Shown here piece after piece: positions 1 to 9,894 of a stretch of 64,000 nucleotides of DNA. Position numbers and translations under genes: made by a program. The notes below the pieces were generated by a model, which ran no database searches, was not told the origin of the DNA, and saw only the letters and a list, made by a program, of their open reading frames with translations. The stretch's first letter is position 1, and every line of letters starts with the position of its first letter. Source of the stretch: Bacillus sp. ISL-51 (GTDB lineage Bacteria > Bacillota > Bacilli > Bacillales > Bacillaceae); assembly GCF_018613535.1 (NCBI RefSeq), contig NZ_JAGGQB010000005.1, forward strand, positions 1 to 64,000. Direction: 5' to 3'.

Positions 1-96
1 GTGCCGTTCCGGCACAACGGCTTGGGTGGTTGTTTGCATTGTAAAATATACGGAGTCCCCGGCGACGGCAACGCGTAAGTTCGTCGGCAGCGTCAG

Positions 97-309
97 ATGT
101 GTAAAGGGACACCCACTGATAATGCCTCCATCGAATCGTTTCATTCCTCGCTAAAGTCTGAAACGTTCTATCTCGACAAGTTGGAAAGCACTACGACAGC
201 CATCATAGAGCAAACTGTCGAAACCTATATTCACTATTATAACAATATCCGTATTCAAGCGAAACTAAACAACCAGCCGCCGGTCATATACCGGCAGCTG
301 GCTGCTTAA
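97..309 (+). pseudogene. IS3-family transposase OrfB, C-terminal fragment
   Basis: The 70-residue frame is the end of an IS3-type DDE transposase. It carries the hallmark GTPTDNASIESFHSSLK stretch, in which the Glu of ASIESF is the last catalytic acidic residue, followed by the usual YxxxYNNxRI region and a YRQLAA tail. The catalytic Asp residues and all upstream transposase domains are missing: in the same frame bases 1-96 run into a stop (TAA at 76-78) and do not look like transposase. The element is therefore cut off at its 5' side and cannot be active alone. Most likely it is a relic left by deletion or by a second insertion. Family assignment is secure; the exact IS name cannot be given. 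Confidence 0.85.
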
Positions 310-317
310 AGGTGTTT

Positions 318-352
318 TGATCCCTGTCTCAAAAACGGGGGTCAGTCCCCTA
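318..352 (+). mobile_element. probable right end of the IS3-type element
   Basis: Just after the transposase stop comes a stretch containing TGTCTCAAAAACGGGGGTCA and then GTCCCC. Its placement directly behind orfB and its composition fit a terminal inverted repeat of an IS3-family element. The partner left end is not in the window, so the exact boundary and any target duplication cannot be shown. Confidence 0.45.
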
Positions 353-453
353 AAAAGTTGGGCTTTTAATTTAAGCGGGGAGATAGCGATTTGTAGCCTT
401 AAAATAAAGTTTGATTAAATGAACTTAATAAACCTTGATAAAAGTACAAATAG

Positions 454-497
454 AAAAAACGTGTTTTGAAAAAAAGGTTGATCAAAACACGTTTTTT
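454..497. terminator. strong bidirectional hairpin
   Basis: A 15-bp perfect inverted repeat (454-468 with 483-497, core ACGTGTTTTG) is flanked by A-runs and T-runs on both sides, so it can terminate transcription in either direction. It insulates the IS remnant from the minus-strand gene ending at 611. The remainder of 353-610 holds no gene that I can support. Confidence 0.8.
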
Positions 498-610
498 CTA
501 TATTCATTTCAATCATCGTTTTATAAAAAAGTTTGACCATTTTATGTCTAGAATCTTCAACAAACGCGCCAGTTTGAGGAATAGTACCTTATAATAAAAA
601 CTGCTGAGTG

Positions 611-913
611 CTACCTAGACTGAATACTCCACCCATGTGTTTTAAGCTTTTTTATATAATCTTCAACACTAATTTTTTCAACTTCAATTGCTAACGGCGT
701 CAGTGAAACAAGGCACTCATTTGAAGTATAATTTATTGTAACTTTTACCACCTGGTATCCATTATGGAAGCCTGAATCAAATCCAGGATCGTCAATTATA
801 TCTCCTACTTGAGGGCGAAAGTCAGATTCAAATGTTTTCACTAATGTTTGAGTATTTTCCTCTGTAGGTTCTTGATTAATTGATGAGACAAATAATATTA
901 AATTTATATTCAA
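611..913 (-). CDS. unrecognised small protein (100 aa)
   Basis: A TTG start is preceded at good spacing by AAAGGGGGT, which supports translation. The protein starts with a short hydrophobic stretch (MNINLILFVSS), too short and charge-poor to be a clear signal peptide. The rest is acidic and soluble (PQVGDIIDDPGF, then YQVVKVTINYTSNECLVSL). That pattern looks like a small beta-rich domain, but I do not recognise the family. It lies in the accessory patch next to an IS relic and is AT-richer than the core genes. It could be cargo or an immunity-type orphan; that is speculation from context only. Confidence 0.5.
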   Translation of the reverse strand: MNINLILFVSSINQEPTEENTQTLVKTFESDFRPQVGDIIDDPGFDSGFHNGYQVVKVTINYTSNECLVSLTPLAIEVEKISVEDYIKKLKTHGWSIQSR

Positions 914-1220
914 AACATTTACCCCCTTTCTATGCTGTTTAAATAATCTTTAGTTTAATTCTATTGTTATTGATGATTGAGTGCAAAACAAATTTTAACT
1001 TGCCATCACAAATTAATTGTGCCATTAAATGGCCCGTTTGTTGAATTGTAAAAATCTGTATTGTTAATGTGATTCTATCAAACTTTTTTATAAATTATCG
1101 GACTTTGTTTTACATAATCAATCTTTATTTTAAAGCTACACGATTAAGTTTTTTAGTCCTCCCCTGTTTTTCTTTTATTTGATTTTACTACTATCCCCGT
1201 AATTTGCACAAATGGAAAAA
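914..1220. other. AT-rich intergenic stretch without a gene
   Basis: About 300 bases of low-complexity AT-rich DNA. I see no open frame with a ribosome site, no RNA gene and no convincing promoter. A short GCCATT/AATGGC palindrome lies near 1021-1035 but has no evident role. Confidence 0.5.
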
Positions 1221-1237
1221 CCGCAATATGATTGCGG
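1221..1237 (-). terminator. terminator of the 1262-1654 gene
   Basis: A 7-bp stem CCGCAAT/ATTGCGG with a 3-nt loop is followed on the minus strand by TTTTTC. It lies 25 bases past the stop codon of the membrane-protein gene. Confidence 0.75.
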
Positions 1238-1261
1238 TCTGCTGTGAATCTGTATTTGATG

Positions 1262-1654
1262 TTATTCAGTCCGCTCATCAGCTTGCGGCTTTAGTAGGAT
1301 GGTTAAGACAATTCCCGATACCAAAGTTAAAATGTATCCACCGAGGACAGCGTATGGAGCGATTACGTTAATCTGAGAATTAGAGAAAGCGAAATAGAGG
1401 ATAAAAAGAACGACTGCTACGCCGATTAAAAAATAAAATGATTTCTTACTTTTAACAGTTAATCGTTTAGATTGTGTTATCTTTTTGAAGAGCAAAGGGC
1501 TTCCGGTGTAAATGCCGAAGAAAAACGTAACAATAATAGACCACAAAAAGCCAGCAATCGAAAAATAATCTTCATGAAAAATCCCATCAAAAGACCATCT
1601 GCTTAAAAAGATAAAGCCGAGTAAATAAACAAATGACAATATAACCTTGACCAA
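1262..1654 (-). CDS. small integral membrane protein, unknown function (130 aa)
   Basis: TTG start preceded by GGGGAGGG at suitable spacing. The protein has about four hydrophobic segments (roughly residues 3-20, 30-48, 70-90 and 98-120) joined by a basic loop (KKITQSKRLTVKSKK) and ends in a short acidic tail (QADERTE). No catalytic or transport motif is visible. It has its own terminator and lies next to the divergent secreted-protein gene. It could be an accessory membrane or immunity protein, but nothing in the sequence fixes the function. Confidence 0.6.
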   Translation of the reverse strand: MVKVILSFVYLLGFIFLSRWSFDGIFHEDYFSIAGFLWSIIVTFFFGIYTGSPLLFKKITQSKRLTVKSKKSFYFLIGVAVVLFILYFAFSNSQINVIAPYAVLGGYILTLVSGIVLTILLKPQADERTE

Positions 1655-1854
1655 TTACATCCCTCCCCTTCATTCAATATACACCCGCCAAAAGGTTGTT
1701 TAAATGGGTAAATACCATCATTTACTTTCATACCGTGTTTATCATAAGAAGACCCAATTTCCTGCAATTTCAACATTTTTTGTTACTTAGTCATGTTTAC
1801 CAAAATTAAACAATGAGTTACCATGGGAAACGAATACTTAAAGGAGGAGATAGA

Positions 1855-2519
1855 ATGAAAAAATTTGTCGTTGGTATTTTATTCACCCTAGCTTTGAGTT
1901 TTTCATCCCTGTTCAGTCTTCATGCTAATGCTGCCGAAAAGGTGGACAAGGAGTCCGATTTGATTATTGATAAGGCGACCTTTCACGAGGTAACGAAACA
2001 GCAAAATTTGAGAACTTGAGAACCCTTTCATCTGAGAAAATCCCAACTGTAAAAGAAGTGAATAAGGCATTAAACAGTATGCATGTCAGCAAAGATCATC
2101 CGTACCAAGAAATTGATCTCGGCAATGGTTTCACTGTGGAAATGGGCGTCAGTACAGATATGGGAATGGAAAAGATAAAAACACAGGCCACTCAAAATAA
2201 AACAGCAAGTGGCTATTACGCTGTGAAATTAGTAGGGCTAAAATTATACGATATTCGAGTAAGTGACAACTATTCATACGAATATGGAAAGAAAATAACA
2301 AAGTGGGAGAATCCGCCGAGCGCCTCCGCTTCAGGGTTCACTGGCTGGACAGGCAAAATTACTTCTAAAAAAGTTGAAAACATCGACAAAGCGGCCAAGG
2401 ATGCTATCGCTAATTCTAATTACACGTTTGTAAAGTACGGTGGTAACCGCCACGGCCATATGGAATTACGCTTCACAGCAACAGGGAACTGGTACACACA
2501 TCACGTCTCTATTAAATAA
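1855..2519 (+). pseudogene. secreted protein gene split by an 8-bp tandem duplication
   Basis: An ideal ribosome site (AAGGAGGAGATAG) precedes ATG at 1855. The first part encodes a classical signal peptide (MKKF..., hydrophobic core, cleavage after HANAA near residue 26) and the start of a mature domain, but stops at TGA 2017-2019. The following frame, from 2016 to 2519, continues the protein (PTVKEVNKALNSMH to WYTHHVSIK). The break coincides with a direct TTGAGAAC-TTGAGAAC duplication (2008-2023); removing one copy joins both parts into one frame of about 219 residues. TTG 2016-2018 overlaps the stop, so reinitiation is conceivable, but the second piece would lack a signal peptide. I do not recognise the domain family. 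A terminator follows directly. Confidence 0.7.
2008..2023 (+). repeat. 8-bp tandem duplication causing a frameshift
   Basis: TTGAGAAC occurs twice head to tail inside the secreted-protein gene. Eight bases shift the frame, and a single copy would restore one continuous reading frame. This is typical of a slippage or short-duplication mutation. Confidence 0.85.
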
Positions 2520-2520
2520 A

Positions 2521-2552
2521 AAAAAGCCCGCCTTTTTAACAGGTGGGCTTTT
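2521..2552. terminator. bidirectional terminator between convergent genes
   Basis: AAAAGCCCGCCT pairs with AGGTGGGCTTTT around a short loop. T-runs follow on the plus strand and A-runs flank it for the minus strand. It closes both the plus-strand secreted-protein gene (stop 2519) and the minus-strand HTH gene (stop at 2551). Confidence 0.8.
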
Positions 2553-2781
2553 ACTGATCATACGGCCGATACTTCTTCCGCTCTGCCTCTAATTCTTTTT
2601 TAAATGCTTGTACATGTTCCAGCAAGAACAAAGCCACCGTTCCCACCTTCTTTATCGCTTTGAGCCGGCCGCCGCTGACAAGCTGGCTTACGCGCTGCCG
2701 GCTAACAGAAAGCAGCTCGGCAACTTCAGCAACCGTCAAAACTTCATTCTGGATAAACCTAATTTTTTCACTTTCTTTCAT
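2551..2781 (-). CDS. small helix-turn-helix protein, excisionase-like (76 aa)
   Basis: The central segment (about residues 14-45, with LTVAEVAELLSVSRQRVSQLV and then GGRLKA) is a MerR-type/HTH_17 DNA-binding fold as found in phage and conjugative-element excisionases and small regulators. The C-terminus is a basic, probably helical tail. ATG start with GGAG upstream. It lies divergent from the integrase at 2908, the usual company of an Xis or element repressor, so it may direct excision or control the integrase promoter. Typical excisionases are of this size. DNA binding is secure; the excisionase role is inferred from position. Confidence 0.7.
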   Translation of the reverse strand: MKESEKIRFIQNEVLTVAEVAELLSVSRQRVSQLVSGGRLKAIKKVGTVALFLLEHVQAFKKELEAERKKYRPYDQ

Positions 2782-2907
2782 GTCGGCTTTCTCTCCACAT
2801 CATAAAAAATCCTTTTAACAAAATAACTATTACAGCCAAGTATAAACAAACATTGTGATTTTCCCAAGGGTACCGGCTGTTTCATAATCAATAGCCACAA
2901 TACCAGA

Positions 2908-4023
2908 ATGGCGAGTTTTAGGAAGCGTGGAGATAATTGGGAATATAGAATTATTTATAAAGATCCCATCACGAATAAGAGGCGCGAAAAAACACAAAAG
3001 GGCTTTCGGACAAAAAAAGAGGCACAAGTAATTGCAGCTGAAATTGAAAGAAATTTATTTTTAGGAAAACACAGCTTAATTCATAACAAAGAGAGGCTTG
3101 TAAAAGACTGGTTAGAGGAATGGTTGCAGGTTTATGGCTCACAATGCGAGCAAAAAACTTTGATAAACAGAAAGTTATATATACATAAAAATATTATTCC
3201 TCGTATAGGAAATTTCAAGTTGAATGAACTCAATAGAGTAGAGTATCAAAAATTCATTAATGAGTTAAGTGAAAAATTCGCAAGGAAGACTGTACAAACG
3301 ATACATTCAATCTTCTGTTCTGCCATCAACAAGGCCGTGGAACATGAGATGGTTACGCACAATAAATATCAAAATATTTCAATAAAAAAAGATTCGGATT
3401 ATAGAATGCTTAAAGACAATTATCTGGACAGAGAACAAGTATCTATCTTTATGGAGGCAGCAAAATCTTCTAAATATCATCATTACATGATTGCTTTAAC
3501 TCTTTTAAGGACCGGCTTAAGAAAAGGTGAACTTATTGCTTTATATTGGTCCGATATTGACTTTAATAACAAAACTTTAAGGGTTACTAAATCTAAAAAC
3601 GAGTTTGGAATCAAAGCACCTAAAACTCGTAAAAGTGTTAGAACTATAAGCATTGATGACACTTTAATTAAAGAAATGAAAGAGTTTAAGGAATGGCAAG
3701 AAGAAAATAAAATAAAATACGGTGACAACTATAACCAGTCTCCCTTTTTTATTACCAACCATAAGGGAGATGACATTGGACCGTTTGGAATTAATAAAGT
3801 CATAGATTCCATTCTTAAGAAAACTGATCTGCACCACATTACTCCACATGGTTTAAGATACACACACGCCATTATGCTGCTAGAAAGTGGTGCAGATATC
3901 AAGTTTGTAAGCGAACGACTCGGTCATACCGATGTGAAAATGACAGCTGATGTCTATATCCATATCACGCAGAATCACAATCAAAAAAGCATTAATCAGT
4001 TTGATGAATACCTAAACAGCTAA
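2908..4023 (+). CDS. tyrosine-family site-specific integrase
   Basis: A 371-residue integrase of the phage/ICE type. The N-terminal arm-binding domain (about 1-55, FRKRGDNWEYRI) is followed by a SAM-like core-binding domain (about 65-155) and the catalytic domain (about 170-365). The catalytic set is complete: Arg205 in TGLRKGE, a Lys near 239, His314 and Arg317 in HGLRYTHA, His340 in LGHTD and the nucleophile Tyr350. The enzyme should cut and rejoin DNA at an attachment site. ATG is the natural start for the domain, yet no Shine-Dalgarno sequence precedes it, which may mean a disrupted upstream region or weak expression. It ends 51 bases from the mutL stop codon, which suggests insertion at the mutL 3' flank. 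Confidence 0.93.
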   Translation: MASFRKRGDNWEYRIIYKDPITNKRREKTQKGFRTKKEAQVIAAEIERNLFLGKHSLIHNKERLVKDWLEEWLQVYGSQCEQKTLINRKLYIHKNIIPRIGNFKLNELNRVEYQKFINELSEKFARKTVQTIHSIFCSAINKAVEHEMVTHNKYQNISIKKDSDYRMLKDNYLDREQVSIFMEAAKSSKYHHYMIALTLLRTGLRKGELIALYWSDIDFNNKTLRVTKSKNEFGIKAPKTRKSVRTISIDDTLIKEMKEFKEWQEENKIKYGDNYNQSPFFITNHKGDDIGPFGINKVIDSILKKTDLHHITPHGLRYTHAIMLLESGADIKFVSERLGHTDVKMTADVYIHITQNHNQKSINQFDEYLNS

Positions 4024-4028
4024 AATCA

Positions 4029-4046
4029 GTGGGCAAAATGTGGGCA
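4029..4046 (+). repeat. two GTGGGCA direct repeats next to the integrase
   Basis: GTGGGCA occurs at 4029-4035 and 4040-4046, 11 bases apart, just after the integrase stop. Short direct repeats beside int genes are often arm-type integrase binding sites, so this may be part of an attachment region. That role is inferred. Confidence 0.5.
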
Positions 4047-4047
4047 C

Positions 4048-4063
4048 GAGGGATAAATCCCTC
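4048..4063. other. palindrome between integrase and mutL (terminator or att core)
   Basis: GAGGGAT and ATCCCTC form a 7-bp inverted repeat with a 2-base centre, 12 bases beyond the mutL stop codon. On the minus strand it is not followed by a proper U-run, so it is a poor terminator. A crossover-core inverted repeat for the adjacent integrase is an alternative. Confidence 0.4.
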
Positions 4064-4074
4064 TCAGAACCCTT

Positions 4075-5958
<1,884 letters not shown>

Positions 5959-8547
5959 CTATTTTAATTTCTTTTGCAGCTTATACATTTCGTTCATTGC
6001 TTCAAGCGGTGTCATATCGAGAATATTGATCGATTTAAAGGCTTCCAGCACTTGTTTTTCTTTTTTAGACATGGGCGGAGCCTTCTTTTCTTTCTCTCCT
6101 TCTTCAAAGAAGGACAGCTGGGCCGGTTCTTCTTTGACGGCAGTTTTTTTCTCCTGCGGCGATTGCAGTTCCGGTTTATTCTCTGACTGCTCAAGCTCTT
6201 TCAGGATCTCCTGCGCCCGGCTGATCAGATCATCAGGAAGCTCGGCAAGCTGGGCGACATGAATGCCGTAGCTCTTATCGGCGGCCCCTTCTTTTATTTG
6301 ATGGAGAAAGACGACCGTCCCGTTGTATTCTTCAGCGCGCACATGGACGTTTTTCAGCTGAGGAAGCTTATCCTCTAGCACAGTCAGCTCATGATAATGT
6401 GTACTGAACAGTGTTTTTGCGCCGATATGGTCATGAACATATTCAATGATTGCCTGTGCAAGCGCCATTCCGTCATATGTTGAGGTGCCGCGGCCAATTT
6501 CATCGAACAAAATCAAGCTGTTTTTTGTGGCGTTCACAATTGCATTTTTCGCCTCCAGCATCTCGACCATAAAGGTGCTTTGTCCGGAAATTAAATCATC
6601 CGCAGCCCCGATTCTCGTAAAGATCTGGTCAAAAATCGGCAGGACCGCTTCTTTTGCGGGGACAAAACAGCCGATTTGAGCCATGATGGAAAGGAGGGCG
6701 ATTTGTCTCATATACGTACTTTTTCCTGACATATTCGGGCCTGTGATCAGGAGCATTTCCCTTGATTCGCCCATCATACAATTGTTAGGCACATATTCTT
6801 GGCTGTCCATCACTTTTTCAACGACGGGATGTCTTCCCTCAATCACCTTGACCTCATTTTCGGAAAATGCAGGCTTCGTATAATGCCTGCTTTCACTGAT
6901 CGTCGCAAAGCATTGCAGGGCATCGAGTTCACTCATATGTTTCGCTAAGCGCTGCAGGCGCGGGATATACTGCTTCACACTTTCACGCAGTTCGGCAAAA
7001 AGCTCGTATTCCAGCTCGCAGATGTTGTTTTCCGCTTCTAAGATAAGCGCTTCTTTTTCCTTTAATTCCGGTGTAATATACCGTTCGGCATTCGTCAGCG
7101 TCTGCTTCCGCTCATATCGTCCGTCCTCAAGCAAATGAAGATTTGCTTTTGTGACCTCAATATAATAACCGAATACTTTATTAAAGCCGACCTTTAAAGA
7201 GCGAATGCCCGTATAAGCGCGCTCCTGCTGTTCAAGGCGGGCGATCCAATCTTTCCCGTTTTTGCTGGCGTCCCTGTATTCATCAAGCTTTTGATGATAA
7301 CCGTCTTTAATTAAGTTTCCTTCTTTTAAAGATAACGGCGGGTTTTCGTATAATGCCTCTTCCAACAGCTCAAGCAGGTCACTGCACGGATCAATCAGGC
7401 GGGCGCGTTCTTTCGCTTTTTCGTGACGGAGTGATGCCACAAGCTGTTTAATGCTCGGCACTTGCTTTAAGGATTCTTTCAGCTGGATTAAGTCCCGTGC
7501 ATTCACGTTGCCGAATGCAACACGGCCCGCGAGACGCTCCAAATCGTAAACTTCTTTCAGCCGCTCGCGCAAATCCTCGCGCTCAAACAGATGATTGATC
7601 AGCGTCTCGACCATTTCCTGGCGCTCTTCGATTTGAGCTGCCCTGATTAACGGCCGATCGATCCACTGCTTTAGAAGCCTTCCTCCCATGGCTGTTTTCG
7701 TCTCGTCTAACAGCCAGAGCAATGACCCTTTTTTATTTTTAGAACGGATTGTCTCTGTCAGCTCAAGATTTCGTTTTGAATACAGATCGATTTTCATCGC
7801 TTCTTCTAATTCATACACTTGGACAGGCTGAAGGTGATCGAGGCTCCGTTTTTGCGTTTTCTGCAAATACGTATATAAACGCATAAAAGTTTCTGTCAGC
7901 TCTTCACTGGGCAGATGCTTCGCAATGTCGATCCGCTCTTCAATTTTTCCGTCTTCGATTGAGATCGTTGCACCGCACCGCTCTTTCAGCTGAACCGCCG
8001 TCGTTTCGTCAAACTTGCTTGAAACAACGATTTCCCTTGCGCCGACTGAATAAATTTCCGACATAATATCTTCAATCCGCTCAATAAAAACGGCTAAATT
8101 TTCTCCGGTCGTTAAGTCTGATAAAGCCAGCCCGTACCCGTTTATAAATTCAGAAACGGAAGCGATAAAGTTGTTTTCAGACTCGTGAATGCCTTTTCCG
8201 TCCATCACGGTTCCCGGTGTAATCAGCTGGACGACTTCACGCTTAACTACGCCTTTTGCCGCCTTCGGGTCTTCTGTCTGTTCACAAATCGCCACTTTAT
8301 ATCCTTTTTTTATCAGCTGTTCGATATAAGCGGCCGCAGAATGATACGGCACGCCGCACATCGGAATTTTATCGGCAGAACCGCCGTCACGGCTTGTCAG
8401 TGTAATCTCAAGCTCTTGTGAAGCTTTTTTCGCATCCTCAAAAAACATTTCGTAAAAATCACCAAGCCGAAAAAATAAAAAGGCATCTTGGTGCTCTGCC
8501 TTTATCTTTAAATATTGCTGTATCATAGGCGTATAACTAGCCATCAT
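5959..8547 (-). CDS. mutS: DNA mismatch repair protein MutS
   Basis: The mismatch sensor of the repair system. The N-terminal domain has the [11 protein letters not shown] mismatch-contacting motif (Phe-x-Glu type). Connector, lever and clamp regions follow, then the ATPase with GPNMSGKST Walker [14 protein letters not shown]alker B/signature and the STHYHEL switch. Near the C-terminus QLSFF is a beta-clamp binding motif that links repair to the replication fork. Length (862 aa) is normal. Two adjacent ATG codons follow GAGGGATTAA; the second (8544) gives the conventional N-terminus. It is the first gene of the mutSL operon, with an extended -10 promoter upstream. Confidence 0.98.
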   Translation of the reverse strand: MMASYTPMIQQYLKIKAEHQDAFLFFRLGDFYEMFFEDAKKASQELEITLTSRDGGSADKIPMCGVPYHSAAAYIEQLIKKGYKVAICEQTEDPKAAKGVVKREVVQLITPGTVMDGKGIHESENNFIASVSEFINGYGLALSDLTTGENLAVFIERIEDIMSEIYSVGAREIVVSSKFDETTAVQLKERCGATISIEDGKIEERIDIAKHLPSEELTETFMRLYTYLQKTQKRSLDHLQPVQVYELEEAMKIDLYSKRNLELTETIRSKNKKGSLLWLLDETKTAMGGRLLKQWIDRPLIRAAQIEERQEMVETLINHLFEREDLRERLKEVYDLERLAGRVAFGNVNARDLIQLKESLKQVPSIKQLVASLRHEKAKERARLIDPCSDLLELLEEALYENPPLSLKEGNLIKDGYHQKLDEYRDASKNGKDWIARLEQQERAYTGIRSLKVGFNKVFGYYIEVTKANLHLLEDGRYERKQTLTNAERYITPELKEKEALILEAENNICELEYELFAELRESVKQYIPRLQRLAKHMSELDALQCFATISESRHYTKPAFSENEVKVIEGRHPVVEKVMDSQEYVPNNCMMGESREMLLITGPNMSGKSTYMRQIALLSIMAQIGCFVPAKEAVLPIFDQIFTRIGAADDLISGQSTFMVEMLEAKNAIVNATKNSLILFDEIGRGTSTYDGMALAQAIIEYVHDHIGAKTLFSTHYHELTVLEDKLPQLKNVHVRAEEYNGTVVFLHQIKEGAADKSYGIHVAQLAELPDDLISRAQEILKELEQSENKPELQSPQEKKTAVKEEPAQLSFFEEGEKEKKAPPMSKKEKQVLEAFKSINILDMTPLEAMNEMYKLQKKLK

Positions 8548-8588
8548 TTAATCCCTCACTATGTATCAACGTTTCTCTATTCCGCCCC

Positions 8589-8597
8589 ATTATAACA
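8589..8597 (-). promoter_or_regulatory. mutS promoter, extended -10
   Basis: On the minus strand TGTTATAAT forms a perfect -10 with the TGn extension, about 42 bases before the mutS start. The -35 region is weak, as is usual for extended -10 promoters. Confidence 0.6.
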
Positions 8598-8628
8598 TAA
8601 ACGAAAGAGTGATATCTTCATATAAAAA

Positions 8629-8661
8629 AGAGGCTTGGGGTGTTTAACTCCCCTAGCCTCT
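8629..8661 (-). terminator. cotE terminator
   Basis: A ten-base stem with one mismatch (AGAGGCT.GGG with CCC.AGCCTCT) around a short loop lies directly at the cotE stop. T-runs follow on both strands, so it may work in both directions. Confidence 0.85.
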
Positions 8662-8663
8662 TT

Positions 8664-9209
8664 TTATTCTTCAGGATCTCCGACTAAAAACTCTGGGTTA
8701 ATGTCCTCTAATTCCTCGTCAAGATCATCTTCCCAATCGTCGTCATCATCCTCTTCCCAGTCTGAGTTCACCTCAACGACCACTTTCGTTTCACCGACCA
8801 CTTCAGCTAAAAATTCTCTTTCAGCCTGAACGACGATTTTATTTCCGTTAGGAGAAATGGTCACTTCAAGACAATTCGGCTGCTGCAGCACTTTTGCAAT
8901 TACCTCGTGATCATCATCTAAGTAATTGGTGTCTCTGTATCTGAGCTTGATAACGTCTACATATTTAACTCTTTCAGTGACAACCTCTGTTTTTGTATTG
9001 TCGCAGTAAGAGTACCAGACGTTTATATCATAATACCCTTCAACTTCTACCGTTTTTCCGATTTTTTCAGCATCGTATTTGTGATTGATAATCCAGCCGC
9101 CCAATATACTTGACGGTTTTTCATCAGGAGAGATCGTATTGGTGCATTGAGTGAACTTTCTGCCTTTGGCTACTACCGCTTTCGTAATAATTTCCCTGTA
9201 TTCAGACAT
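8664..9209 (-). CDS. cotE: spore outer coat morphogenetic protein CotE
   Basis: CotE directs assembly of the outer coat around the forespore. The 181-residue protein matches the family throughout: [16 protein letters not shown] at the start, a beta-rich central part with several cysteines (QCTN, YSYCDNT, PNCLEV), and the diagnostic strongly acidic tail ([19 protein letters not shown]) ending GDPEE. The tail is the region known to contact other coat proteins. AAGGAGGC precedes the ATG. It stands alone between two terminators with sporulation promoters upstream, consistent with mother-cell expression first by SigE and later by SigK. Confidence 0.98.
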   Translation of the reverse strand: MSEYREIITKAVVAKGRKFTQCTNTISPDEKPSSILGGWIINHKYDAEKIGKTVEVEGYYDINVWYSYCDNTKTEVVTERVKYVDVIKLRYRDTNYLDDDHEVIAKVLQQPNCLEVTISPNGNKIVVQAEREFLAEVVGETKVVVEVNSDWEEDDDDDWEDDLDEELEDINPEFLVGDPEE

Positions 9210-9239
9210 TCCGTTATGCCTCCTTGTTCTTCTTCGTGA

Positions 9240-9268
9240 TATCTTATGCTGGGCATTCGTCTAATGTG
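9240..9268 (-). promoter_or_regulatory. SigK-type promoter of cotE
   Basis: Minus strand: CACA, then 16 bases, then CATAAGATA. This fits the SigK consensus (mACm, 16, CATAnnnTA) closely and lies about 30 bases before the cotE start. It corresponds to the late mother-cell promoter known for cotE. Confidence 0.7.
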
Positions 9269-9296
9269 CATTTTTATAAAGAAAATATAAAAATAC

Positions 9297-9361
9297 AAAG
9301 TTTCTGTTTCATTGTATGCAGCCCCGCCCAGAAACTTTACTTTTAAGTCTATAAAGTTTCT
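9297..9361 (-). promoter_or_regulatory. cotE early promoter region with three repeat arms
   Basis: CATACAAT at 9311-9318 (minus) is an exact SigE -10, though no good -35 is visible. Around it an arm recurs three times: AAAGTTTCTG at 9297-9306, its complement CAGAAACTTT at 9329-9338, and TAAAGTTTCT at 9352-9361. Neighbouring arms form perfect inverted repeats with 22- and 12-base spacers. This could be an operator or a leader structure; no factor can be named from sequence. Confidence 0.55.
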
Positions 9362-9432
9362 CGCGGAAGCAGGACAAAAATCCCTGTAGAATATTTAGTT
9401 CATCCTTCAATTAGTTTATAATAAAACAAAAA

Positions 9433-9462
9433 AACACGGGGCCTTTAAAAAGGCCTCGTGTT
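9433..9462 (-). terminator. ricA terminator
   Basis: AACACGGGGCCTT pairs with AAGGCCTCGTGTT with one mismatch, followed on the minus strand by a run of seven T. It overlaps the ricA stop codon. Confidence 0.9.
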
Positions 9463-9892
9463 AAAAGGAACAGCTGTTATTCGAATGTTTCACCTTTGAA
9501 CCGGTTTCCCCCGTAAGCAGGTTGCCGCCGGTCGATGTGATGATTTCATTTGTGACCTGGTTGGATATCGTATGTGCCACAAGCTGCAGAAGATCGTTGA
9601 CCTCAAGCTGGGAATCTCTGAATTCCTGAATGACCGGAATGCCCTCCAGCTCTTCCTGCAAAGCGTCAATTTTATTTTCAACTTGCTTCAATGCTTCGAG
9701 CTTTTCATAATGTTTCAAATTGACGGCTTGCTTTTGCAGAGCCTTAATCTGGTTAATGATCACAGATACTTTTTCATTTTCGTTGATTTGCGCCTCCGCG
9801 CGTTTGAAAAAATCAACTTCTTCGGTTTCTGAGATCATTTTTGCAAGATTCCGGGCTTGCTGTACAATGTCTTTCTTAGAGTAAAGCGTCAT
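9461..9892 (-). CDS. ricA: RicA (YmcA), subunit of the RicAFT complex
   Basis: A 143-residue, almost wholly helical protein of the YmcA/YlbF family, starting MTLYSKKDIVQQARNLAKM. With YlbF and YaaT it forms the RicAFT complex, which binds Fe-S clusters, promotes Spo0A phosphorylation, biofilm formation and competence, and adjusts RNase Y specificity. The C-terminal tail KHSNNSCSF retains the family cysteine implicated in cluster binding. The start has GAGGTGAA upstream, overlapping the miaB stop region, so the gene is translated from the miaB transcript. It is the last gene before a strong terminator. Its functional partner rny lies only a few kilobases away. Confidence 0.95.
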   Translation of the reverse strand: MTLYSKKDIVQQARNLAKMISETEEVDFFKRAEAQINENEKVSVIINQIKALQKQAVNLKHYEKLEALKQVENKIDALQEELEGIPVIQEFRDSQLEVNDLLQLVAHTISNQVTNEIITSTGGNLLTGETGSKVKHSNNSCSF

Positions 9893-9894
9893 TA

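Noticed and set aside
4048..4063. Normal terminator for mutL
   Set aside because: The stem lacks a following U-run on the minus strand, so termination there is doubtful; kept only as a palindrome.
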